DNA of 6,728 nucleotides from JAJFFW01 sp039197915 (GTDB taxonomy: Bacteria > Pseudomonadota > Alphaproteobacteria > Caulobacterales > Parvularculaceae), in NCBI GenBank assembly GCA_039197915.1, contig JBCCTV010000179.1:1-6728 (forward strand), given 5' to 3'. The notes below the pieces were generated by a model. That model was given only the letters and a program-made list of their open reading frames with translations, ran no database searches and was not told the origin of the DNA. Positions 1 to 5,718 of the stretch are shown here, piece after piece; within the stretch, counting starts at the first letter, position 1; each line of letters begins with the position of its first letter. Position numbers and translations under genes: made by a program.

Positions 1-1081
1 GCGCCGCAAAAGCGCTTTCACGCACCGTACTCGGAAGAATTACATTGGCTGACTGATCAAATCGAGGAATGCGCGAGCGCGGCAAGCCTTTCGGTTCCCC
101 GGGGCGCAGTGTTGTCAATGTCGGTTCTATCGCGCCTTTACGCAGCGGCGTTACCGTCGCAAATGTGGGAGCTGAAGGGTCCAGCGGCTCATAACGCGTA
201 AAGGTCAACACCTTGGCGTTCGGCGCTTCGCGCAAGGTGGGTCGCGCCGACTGCCTGACAACTTCACCAACGCGGCTCGATCCGCCCCGGTCGCCACGCA
301 ATTGCGGACGCGGCGGCGGCGATTTCTCAAGTGATTTTTGAGGCGAAACTTGGGCAGGCTTTGTCGCCGGTTGATCAGGCTTTTTTGCCGTTGGTTTGGT
401 TGTGGGCGCTGGCACTTCAATTCTTGCTGATGCTGGTGTTGGCGTCACCACCTCTGCCTTTTTCGACGGTGCGGTAGCCGTTGACGGCGCTGTCTGCGCA
501 AGGGTTCCATTTGCGCCTGTCGCTTGTGCATTTCTTGTCGCATTTCTGGGCGCAATTGACGGCGCCGGCGCACTATCCGGTGCGGCGCGCGCCGTTTTAT
601 TTCCGGGCGCAACTTCCGGCAGCGGATCGACTTCCGAAACGGTGGTCGGCGTTGTGACGCCCCGGCGTGAGACGGCGATCGGGGCGAAATTCAGATCAAT
701 GCAGGACGCCTTGCTCGAGCCCACGTCGCAATCTCGAACGCGCGATGACGCGATGCTGCGGTCTGTGACGATCGAAATCACGCCGCCATTGTCATCACGT
801 AAAACCTGGAGGCTGCGAACCAGCGCGCTGCGCTCCTGCAACGGGATCTCCAGGGACTTTTCAATATTATCGATGCGGTATGACGTTCCGCTGACTTTCA
901 GAACTGAGCACGCCCCGTCACAGATTAGCGCGATGCGCATTAAGTCGCCGCGCTCGCCGACCTGGACGTCCATCAGGTCCGCTTGAGCAGCGCTGCTCAA
1001 TAAGGAGGAAACGCCTAGGGCGAATAGCTCGCCCAGACGTAACCGTCGAACGCGACCAATCAAAGATGCTGCGCCAACCAT
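1..1081 (-). CDS. Predicted exported protein with Pro/Ala/Thr-rich linker, 3' end outside window
   Basis: This minus-strand frame is open from the ATG at 1081-1079 to the window edge (360 codons, no stop), so the C-terminus is missing. Residues 1-34 look like a Sec signal peptide: basic RVRRLRL, then a hydrophobic stretch, then a SSAAQA|DL cleavage site. Residues 35-135 form a compact domain (VQVGERGDLMRIALICDGAC) with four cysteines in two close groups (54/58 and 118/127), which suggests possible disulfides in the periplasm. Residues 140-265 are a low-complexity linker rich in Ala, Pro, Thr and Lys. Residues 266-360 are ordinary mixed sequence. The N-terminal domain alternates short beta-like stretches and vaguely recalls AMIN-type envelope domains, but I do not recognise the family. 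An in-frame TGA lies 60 bases upstream with no other ATG between, which fixes the start reasonably well. The Shine-Dalgarno is weak. It lies 105 bp downstream of the other exported-protein gene on the same strand. Confidence 0.72.
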   Translation of the reverse strand, partial: MVGAASLIGRVRRLRLGELFALGVSSLLSSAAQADLMDVQVGERGDLMRIALICDGACSVLKVSGTSYRIDNIEKSLEIPLQERSALVRSLQVLRDDNGGVISIVTDRSIASSRVRDCDVGSSKASCIDLNFAPIAVSRRGVTTPTTVSEVDPLPEVAPGNKTARAAPDSAPAPSIAPRNATRNAQATGANGTLAQTAPSTATAPSKKAEVVTPTPASARIEVPAPTTKPTAKKPDQPATKPAQVSPQKSLEKSPPPRPQLRGDRGGSSRVGEVVRQSARPTLREAPNAKVLTFTRYEPLDPSAPTFATVTPLRKGAIEPTLTTLRPGEPKGLPRSRIPRFDQSANVILPSTVRESAFAA

Positions 1082-1113
1082 AAGGGCTGCCCAAAGTGAA
1101 ACTTTAAACCGTC

Positions 1114-1142
1114 TAAATCGACAGAGTCGCGCCCCCCGTCAA
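1114..1142 (-). promoter_or_regulatory. Weak candidate promoter before the left-edge exported protein gene
   Basis: On the minus strand, TTGACG (1142-1137) is followed by 17 bases and GATTTA (1119-1114). The -35 is five of six to consensus but the -10 is poor, so this is only a candidate. If real, transcription would start about 30 bases before the ATG at 1081. Confidence 0.22.
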
Positions 1143-1186
1143 ACAACCCTTCAATTATCCCTTCACATACCCCTCGGGCTCGCGCG

Positions 1187-2125
1187 TCATAGCCAGCGAT
1201 AAACGTAGCGGCTGTTCGGTACGAAGTACGAGTAGCCAAAACTGTCATAGCAGAGGAGGCCGCCAAACAGGACGCGACGCCCACGCCGTCGACCGAGACG
1301 CTCCACGGTGAAACATCCACGTCGCGCCGGGAACCCGGGGTGGAAGGCGCGCCGCCAGCCCACGGGACTGAAGCCTGAGAAGTAATGGAATATTCTGTGT
1401 TCGAAACAATAATAGCCGATCCCGCCCCGGGGGCCGAGGCCATGGCCGAACGCGCGCGAACCGCGGGGACCAAACCGCGCACGGCGCACCGGGCGAAGAT
1501 TACGCGGACGGGCGGCCAATCGCCGATCAAGACGCCTATCAATACGTCGGTCAACTCGGCGATCTATGCGCCGGTTGATCCTCCGGTCCATACGTCGGTC
1601 AACGCGGCGGTCTATGCGCCTATCGACGCGTCTTTCGACCCGGCGCTCAGCCCTGCGCACGTCGCGGCGGCGCTCTGCCCGCCGTTCTGCCTGCCGAACA
1701 TCCCGCCTGCGTTCGACGCGCCGATCCGTCCGCCGTTCATTGCGACGCACCGCGCGTCGCTCGACTTGCCTGCGTGAATTTTGGCGCTGACCGCGACCGC
1801 GATTTCCGTCCGACCGGCGACGGTCATTTCGCGCGGCGCGATCTCTGCGGTCGCGCTGCTCCGCCTGGATGACAACCTGTTCGCTCGACGCCGACGAAGG
1901 CGAAAACGCGCCATCGTTACGGCTAAAGGGTTCAGCGCCAACTTGCGCCATGGCGCTGCTGACGCCGACAATCCAAGCGGCGCATAAGACACCCGCCAAC
2001 GCAAAGAGTTTCAGGCGCCGACCCTTGTTGCGGCGTTCAAGACGGTCAAAAAAAATTGTCGGATTTGAAAAGTCAGTGGCTCGGTCTGCGCCCAGCGCAG
2101 CCGACTGCTTGATAAAGCCGGGCAT
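1187..2125 (-). CDS. Predicted exported arginine-rich repeat protein, unknown function
   Basis: A 312-residue frame. The ATG at 2125 is preceded by GAAGGGA about nine bases upstream, a good Shine-Dalgarno, which supports this start even though it gives a long basic leader. Residues 29-60 look like a signal peptide: ERRNKGRRLK, a hydrophobic core, then SSAMA|QV. The mature part begins with a short Ser/Ala segment (61-90). Next is a very Arg-rich segment (91-216). It contains (R)(D/E)VRxAERR-type units and then a near-perfect run of DRRx tetrapeptides at about 161-203. A C-terminal part (217-312) is rich in Gly, Phe, Tyr and Arg with three cysteines (240, 271, 292). Such a highly positive exported protein could bind anionic envelope polymers or nucleic acid, but this is inference and I do not recognise a named family. 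Overlapping plus-strand open frames are by-products of the repeat. The signal peptide and Shine-Dalgarno favour the minus strand. Confidence 0.7.
   Translation of the reverse strand: MPGFIKQSAALGADRATDFSNPTIFFDRLERRNKGRRLKLFALAGVLCAAWIVGVSSAMAQVGAEPFSRNDGAFSPSSASSEQVVIQAEQRDRRDRAARNDRRRSDGNRGRGQRQNSRRQVERRAVRRNERRTDRRVERRRDVRQAERRAERRRDVRRAERRVERRVDRRIDRRVDRRMDRRINRRIDRRVDRRIDRRLDRRLAARPRNLRPVRRARFGPRGSRAFGHGLGPRGGIGYYCFEHRIFHYFSGFSPVGWRRAFHPGFPARRGCFTVERLGRRRGRRVLFGGLLCYDSFGYSYFVPNSRYVYRWL
1525..1644 (-). repeat. Degenerate 12-bp tandem repeat coding for DRRx tetrapeptides
   Basis: Ten consecutive 12-bp units can be laid out in register, starting at 1525, 1537, 1549 and so on to 1633. Read on the plus strand they resemble ggtcaatacgtc or ggtctatgcgcc. 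There is a higher-order 48-bp period: units at 1537, 1549 and 1561 are closest to those at 1585, 1597 and 1609 (for example ggtcaactcggc against ggtcaacgcggc). The array therefore seems to have grown by duplication of a four-unit block. It stays in frame, coding the DRR-plus-Val/Ile/Met/Leu run of the arginine-rich protein. Confidence 0.85.
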
Positions 2126-2172
2126 TCCGCGATTCCCTTCGATGCGCGACGCCCCAACGTCAGCCCGAGCAG

Positions 2173-2201
2173 AATGTGGCTAAGAATCGCCGTCGCGTCA
2201 A
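2173..2201 (-). promoter_or_regulatory. Candidate promoter for the arginine-rich protein gene
   Basis: On the minus strand, TTGACG (2201-2196) is followed by a 17-base spacer and CACATT (2178-2173). The -35 and the spacing are good. The -10 keeps the A and final T seen in many alphaproteobacterial promoters. The predicted start is about 40 bases before the ATG at 2125, leaving room for the Shine-Dalgarno. Confidence 0.4.
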
Positions 2202-2386
2202 CGCCAATAGGTTGCATGTAAAGCATCCACTGACCTTGCCCAAAAGCAATTCGAGGGCTCTCAGCGACCGACAAATAATCGCAGCCTGCGCGCCGGTTTC
2301 CGATAAACGGCGCCGGGATGACTGTCTCGAGACGGATGACAGGGGCGTCCACCTGACGCCATCCATGTTGCGCTTCCCGTCGAACG

Positions 2387-2415
2387 TTGGCTTTCTCTCG
2401 GTAAAGAGTTTTATA
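2387..2415 (+). promoter_or_regulatory. Candidate promoter for the cytosine methyltransferase gene
   Basis: TTGGCT (2387-2392), 17 bases, then TTTATA (2410-2415; TTATAT one base later is an alternative). Transcription would start near 2422, giving a leader of only about 22 nucleotides containing AAAGG. A short leader leaves little room for translational control, so any regulation of methyltransferase dose would probably act at this promoter. Confidence 0.42.
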
Positions 2416-2443
2416 TCCGCGTAGAACAAAGGTCCCGGCACCG

Positions 2444-3595
2444 ATGAAAGATCGTCTTTCCGCCCCCGTTTTTTTCGAGTTCTTCGCCGGCGGCGGCATG
2501 GCGGGGCTTGGCCTTGGCGAAAATTGGCGATGCGCCTTCGCAAATGACATCGACCCACAAAAAGCAGCGGCCTTTCAGGAGAATTTTCCGCATACGCCGT
2601 TCAAGCTCTGCGATATTGGCGCCCTGACATCCAACGACTTGCCCCAAATCAAGCCTGACTTGGCTTGGGCGTCGTTCCCGTGCCAAGACCTCTCCCTCGC
2701 CGGCGCGCGCAATGGCCTACACGGAACCAGCAGCGGCGCTTTTTTCGCGTTTTGGCGCTTAATGACAGAGCACCGGGGCCGGGGATGCGCGCCACGGTGC
2801 GTCATCATTGAGAATGTGACCGGGCTTTTATCGTCAGCTGGCGGAAGAGATTTTTCGACGCTGATCTCCTTAATAGCAGAGGCCGGCTACGCCCCCTCCG
2901 CCCTCGTCTTGGATGCAAAAAGCTTCTCCCCACAGTCGCGCCCGCGCATCTTTATTTTTGCATTTGACGCCGCGCTTGCTCACGCAGTGACGCGCCTCGA
3001 AGAACCGCCGGACCATGACGCCGCGGCGCCGCGCGCCCTGCAAAGCGCGGTCAGCGCGCTGCCGAAACAGGCGCGAGACAAGTGGGTATGGCTCGCCGCA
3101 CGCCCGCCAGAGACAACGGGCGAAACACTGGAGACAATCATCGACCAGTCGGCGCCTTGGGCTCAGCGGGAGGCCACGCGGGCGTTGGTTGCAGCGATGG
3201 GGTCAAAGCAACGCGCGCGACTTAGAGCGATGGAGGAAGGAGCGACATTTTCGTTTGGCGCTGGTTATAGGCGTATACGGATTGAAAACGGGTGCAAGGT
3301 TCAACGCTTTGAAGCGCGCTTTGACGGCCTCGCCGGATGCCTCAGAACGCCGGCCGGCGGATCCTCGCGCCAGTTTCTAGTGCGCGCGGGCTCGGGGCGC
3401 ATCGACACGCGGTTGATGACGCCGCGCGAAGCGGCTCGATTGATGGGACTTCCCGAGGCGTATGCCTTGCCGAAATCAAAAACTGCAGCTCTGAAGCTCT
3501 GCGGAGACGGCGTGAGCGCGCCTGTCGTTTCATGGATTGCGCGCGCGATCCTGGAGCCCGCCATGTCGGCTAACCTCCAGCGCGACGCTGCGTGA
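2444..3595 (+). CDS. DNA (cytosine-5-)-methyltransferase
   Basis: A complete 383-residue C5 cytosine DNA methyltransferase. It transfers a methyl group from S-adenosylmethionine to C5 of a target cytosine. Conserved blocks are in normal order: motif I FFEFFAGGGMAGLGLG (10-25), SAM-contact acidic motif ANDID (33-37), motif IV FPCQDLS with catalytic Cys80, motif VI ENV (Glu123), motif VIII QSRPR (164-168), a target-recognition region around 205-310 ending AGCLRTPAGGSSRQ, motif IX TPREAARLMGLPEAY (326-340) and motif X GDGVSAPVVSW (354-364). Nothing essential is missing. The ATG at 2444 is the only good start: a stop lies upstream in frame, and AAAGG sits 11 bases before it. Recognition sequence cannot be read from the protein by eye. 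A vsr gene downstream fits the known C5 methyltransferase/Vsr partnership. No restriction enzyme gene is visible in the window. Confidence 0.97.
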   Translation: MKDRLSAPVFFEFFAGGGMAGLGLGENWRCAFANDIDPQKAAAFQENFPHTPFKLCDIGALTSNDLPQIKPDLAWASFPCQDLSLAGARNGLHGTSSGAFFAFWRLMTEHRGRGCAPRCVIIENVTGLLSSAGGRDFSTLISLIAEAGYAPSALVLDAKSFSPQSRPRIFIFAFDAALAHAVTRLEEPPDHDAAAPRALQSAVSALPKQARDKWVWLAARPPETTGETLETIIDQSAPWAQREATRALVAAMGSKQRARLRAMEEGATFSFGAGYRRIRIENGCKVQRFEARFDGLAGCLRTPAGGSSRQFLVRAGSGRIDTRLMTPREAARLMGLPEAYALPKSKTAALKLCGDGVSAPVVSWIARAILEPAMSANLQRDAA

Positions 3596-3767
3596 CGATT
3601 TGAATTTATTTTGCGATTTTTGAATATCCGCTGCTCGTCAGATCTGCACAAGACCACTTATCCATGCGACAAAAGATGTGCTCTAATACGAAGCGCTTGC
3701 CTTCGATCACACCTTGTAATTTCAAAGCCTACGTCTTGGCGTCGATTTAGTACGGTAACTGACAAAG

Positions 3768-4748
3768 ATGATTTTTAACGACAAAAAACTTGTGCGCCGC
3801 ATCGATGAGCTTTCGTCCGAGCTGAAAGCGCTGCGCACGGAGCTTCTACAGAAGAACCGCCACTTGCACGGCGAAACATGGGACTACATCAAAAACGCCA
3901 GACCTCGTGTCGACTTTGCAACAAAAACCCTCCTGATGCAGATGTACCGTGAGCGAGCGGCGAAGGGAGACATTCTAGACTTTCAGAAAGTCGCCTACTC
4001 AAACTACTCCCAATTCTGCGAAGACGGCGTCCTCGAATACATTTTCGAGCTCATCGGCACGACAAATAAAGTTGTTGTTGAGATGTGCTGTGGCCCCGGG
4101 TCCGAATGTAACGCCACAAACCTAATCCTCAATAATGGCTGGGCGGGTTTGCTGATCGACGGAAGCGAGACAAATATCGCCAAAGCAAAAACCTTCTTCA
4201 ATCGATCTTTGGCCGGCTTCCGACACCCAAAGCTTGTGAACGCATGGATTACCCGAGGCAACATAAACAGTCTTATTTCGGATAATATGATTGCAGGGGA
4301 AATCGACCTTTTTTCGCTCGACGTGGACGGCAACGATTATTGGTTTTTGGAAGCGCTTACGGTAATACAACCTCGCGTTATTATATTAGAAGCACAAATG
4401 TTGCTCGGCCCCGATTTAGACTGCTCCGTTCCTTATGATGATGATTTTGTCGTTGGCGAGCATGAGTATAACGGTCAGATTAAGCACATGTATAGCGGAG
4501 CTTCTGTTCGGGCATTCTCTAGACTATGCGTCCAAAAAGGCTATCGCCTCGTGGGCAAAGTGGGCGACTCGTCTCCAAATATCATCTTTATAAAGAACGG
4601 TGTCGGCGAAGAGTATTTTCCTGCAATAGAAGTCGCGGACATTTTTGCGGATTTGGGTGCGCACTACCTGGATCACTTCCGCGGCGTTCGCGAAGTCTCG
4701 TTCGCTAATTTTGATTGGCTCGACCTCGCCGCCGACAAGACGGGTTAG
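3768..4748 (+). CDS. FkbM-like SAM-dependent methyltransferase domain protein
   Basis: A 326-residue protein. Residues 6-30 form a charged, heptad-like helix (RRIDELSSELKALRTEL), a possible short coiled coil for oligomerisation. The rest matches the FkbM-like class I methyltransferase style: NYSQFCEDGVLEYIF (79-93), a SAM-binding motif I VVVEMCCGPGSECNATNLI (102-120), an acidic motif II LLIDGSE (128-134), IDLFSLDVDGNDYW (179-192) in the motif IV position, PRVIILEAQMLLGPD (202-216), and a C-terminal SGASVRAFSRLC...KGYRLVG. Relatives known to me are mostly in polysaccharide or natural-product clusters, where they methylate sugar hydroxyls or similar acceptors. The acceptor here is unknown. Position 84 is Cys where relatives usually have Gly, and motif I carries Cys107-Cys108. 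The start ATG at 3768 follows an in-frame TAA closely, and the Shine-Dalgarno is poor. Its DNA is less GC-rich than the genes on either side. It lies 172 bp after the cytosine methyltransferase and 237 bp before vsr. Confidence 0.88.
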   Translation: MIFNDKKLVRRIDELSSELKALRTELLQKNRHLHGETWDYIKNARPRVDFATKTLLMQMYRERAAKGDILDFQKVAYSNYSQFCEDGVLEYIFELIGTTNKVVVEMCCGPGSECNATNLILNNGWAGLLIDGSETNIAKAKTFFNRSLAGFRHPKLVNAWITRGNINSLISDNMIAGEIDLFSLDVDGNDYWFLEALTVIQPRVIILEAQMLLGPDLDCSVPYDDDFVVGEHEYNGQIKHMYSGASVRAFSRLCVQKGYRLVGKVGDSSPNIIFIKNGVGEEYFPAIEVADIFADLGAHYLDHFRGVREVSFANFDWLDLAADKTG

Positions 4749-4872
4749 CGATTGAACAATCCTTTTGCGCCGCCGCGCTGGAGGAACACATGGCTTATCA
4801 GTCGGAGTGCGCCAGCAAAAAGCGTCCCCAGATCGATGGGCGTAGTGACGCCGGTGCCCCAAGCACATTGAC

Positions 4873-4900
4873 TTGCGTCACAACCCAGGTTTCTTAAAAT
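4873..4900 (+). promoter_or_regulatory. Candidate promoter for vsr
   Basis: TTGCGT (4873-4878), 16 bases, then TAAAAT (4895-4900), which would give a leader of about 79 nucleotides. A TTGACT just upstream (4869-4874) is a better -35 but too far from this -10. An independent promoter would let Vsr be made separately from the methyltransferase. This is suggestive only. Confidence 0.28.
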
Positions 4901-4985
4901 TACGAGTCTGGCGTTTTCCCTATCCACGGATCAAATACAATCCGATTAGATTAAAGCGGGGCGCGCCGAAAACGAGCAACGCCGC

Positions 4986-5423
4986 ATGGTGCAAGAAACA
5001 TCCGCTCACGATACATTTTCGCGTGCTAAACGCTCACAGGTTATGCGCGCCGTTAAATCACAAAACACAAAGCCAGAACTGCTCCTGCGCAAGGCGCTTC
5101 ACGCAAGAGGGCTGCGCTACACCCTTCACCGCTCGGACTTGCCCGGGAAGCCGGACATTGTCCTCCCTAAATACAAAACAGTCTTATTCGTTCACGGATG
5201 CTTCTGGCATGGTCACGATTGCAAACGCGGGGCCCGCGTTCCGAAAACCAATACGGACTATTGGCTTGCAAAAATAAATCGCAACAGAGCGCGCGACGAT
5301 CTCAATAGAAACGCGCTTCAAGCCCTGAATTGGCGCGTTTTTACCGTGTGGGAGTGCGCCTTAAAAGACCTTAGCAATACGGCTGATTTCCTCTCCGACG
5401 CTATCCGCTCCGCCGAGATTTAA
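4986..5423 (+). CDS. vsr: Very short patch repair endonuclease Vsr
   Basis: A complete 145-residue Vsr-family endonuclease. It recognises T:G mismatches that arise when 5-methylcytosine in the partner methyltransferase's site deaminates, and nicks 5' of the mismatched T so that DNA polymerase I and ligase can restore the C:G pair. Visible hallmarks aligned by eye to Escherichia coli Vsr: RSQVMRAVKSQNTKPE (16-31; Glu31 matches Glu25), LPGKPDIVL with Asp57 at catalytic Asp51, HGCFWHGHDC (70-79; His75 matches His69, and Cys72, His77 and Cys79 are zinc ligands), TDYWLAKINRNRARD (90-104) and VWEC with Cys124 as the fourth zinc ligand. The position of Thr63 is Val69, a mild change. Length is normal. 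The ATG at 4986 is the only sensible ATG after an in-frame TAG, though GTG is the second codon and the Shine-Dalgarno is weak. Confidence 0.97.
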   Translation: MVQETSAHDTFSRAKRSQVMRAVKSQNTKPELLLRKALHARGLRYTLHRSDLPGKPDIVLPKYKTVLFVHGCFWHGHDCKRGARVPKTNTDYWLAKINRNRARDDLNRNALQALNWRVFTVWECALKDLSNTADFLSDAIRSAEI

Positions 5424-5525
5424 TATCACGTATAAATCATAGCCGTTTGGAAGTTTGTGCTGATGAGGCGCAAAACTGGGCGTCAGCTTGGCGTCGTCTT
5501 TAGGGCGATCAATCTCGAGGGCGCC

Positions 5526-5558
5526 AAATAAAAAAGGCGACCCGCTCCGGGGCCGCCT
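5526..5558 (-). terminator. Intrinsic terminator, leftward
   Basis: Positions 5535-5558 form a hairpin: AGGCG pairs with CGCCT, then one mismatch, then CCC with GGG, around a GC-rich six-base loop. On the minus strand it is followed directly by a run of Ts (plus-strand A run 5530-5535, then TAAA). On the plus strand there is no U tract. It therefore terminates leftward transcription, 29 bases after the stop of the small reading frame at 5587, and not vsr. Confidence 0.8.
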
Positions 5559-5586
5559 ATTTGGATCGTGGATTTGATTTCGTCCG

Positions 5587-5718
5587 TTAGGAGACGAACG
5601 CTTCTTTCGGCAGCGCCATGACGCTTTCGGCCCCAGCTTTCACGCGAGCAAGGTGCGTCTTGGTTTCCGGTAAGATGCGCTGGCAACGCCGAAAAGATAA
5701 AGCCGCCAGCACTGCGAG
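5587..5718 (-). pseudogene. Possible 3' remnant of a lost leftward gene
   Basis: This minus-strand frame ends ETKTHLARVKAGAESVMALPKEAFVS followed by TAA (5589-5587) and then, 29 bases on, the strong leftward terminator. Stop, spacing and terminator look like the natural end of a gene, and the codon use is host-like. The frame has no plausible start with a ribosome binding site (only a GTG near 5712). It is cut upstream by the TAA that ends the DUF4760-like gene, with which it happens to be in phase. I read it as the tail of a resident gene whose front was replaced. The parent family is not recognised. A chance open frame is the alternative. Confidence 0.25.

Larger units (their letters stand above)
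2126..2443. other. Intergenic region between divergent genes
   Basis: This is a 318-bp gap between the starts of the leftward arginine-rich protein gene and the rightward methyltransferase gene. I find no convincing gene. Open frames exist on both strands, but none has a good Shine-Dalgarno or recognisable protein features, and the longest ones run into the flanking genes. One candidate promoter points in each direction. No clear intrinsic terminator or operator is seen. Confidence 0.55.

Noticed and set aside
1060..1554. Minus-strand open frame of 164 codons
   Set aside because: It is out of frame within the better-supported arginine-rich gene and runs over the start of the next gene. No signal or domain was recognised.
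1385..1790. Two overlapping plus-strand open frames (1385-1777 and 1566-1790) rich in Arg, Ala and Pro
   Set aside because: They lie opposite the 12-bp repeat of the arginine-rich gene. A multiple-of-three repeat keeps several frames open. No Shine-Dalgarno or recognisable protein was seen, while the minus-strand gene has a signal peptide and a good Shine-Dalgarno.
2176..2424. Plus-strand 82-codon frame in the gap
   Set aside because: It has a GTG start without a Shine-Dalgarno, overlaps the likely leftward promoter, and has no recognisable features.
2011..2558. Minus-strand open frames of 179 and 132 codons across the 2126-2443 gap
   Set aside because: They start inside the methyltransferase coding region on the opposite strand, and the longer one also overlaps the arginine-rich gene. 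Parts look protein-like, but no Shine-Dalgarno or family was seen.
3596..3767. Possible terminator or promoter between the methyltransferase and the FkbM-like gene
   Set aside because: It contains T-rich runs and TTGCCT/TTGTAA words, but I found no hairpin before a T tract and no -35/-10 pair with correct spacing.
4839..4852. GGCGT-agtg-ACGCC hairpin after the FkbM-like gene as a terminator
   Set aside because: The stem is only five base pairs and no T tract follows on either strand.
4873..5277. Plus-strand 134-codon frame overlapping the start of vsr
   Set aside because: Most of it lies within vsr in another frame. Vsr has all its catalytic and zinc-binding residues, so this is a shadow.
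5358..5589. Start-less minus-strand open stretch containing EIDRPKDDAKLTPSF and HQHKLPNGYDLYVI
   Set aside because: The peptide looks fairly protein-like, but there is no start codon. It crosses the terminator and lies partly opposite vsr. It could be a fragment, but I cannot support it.
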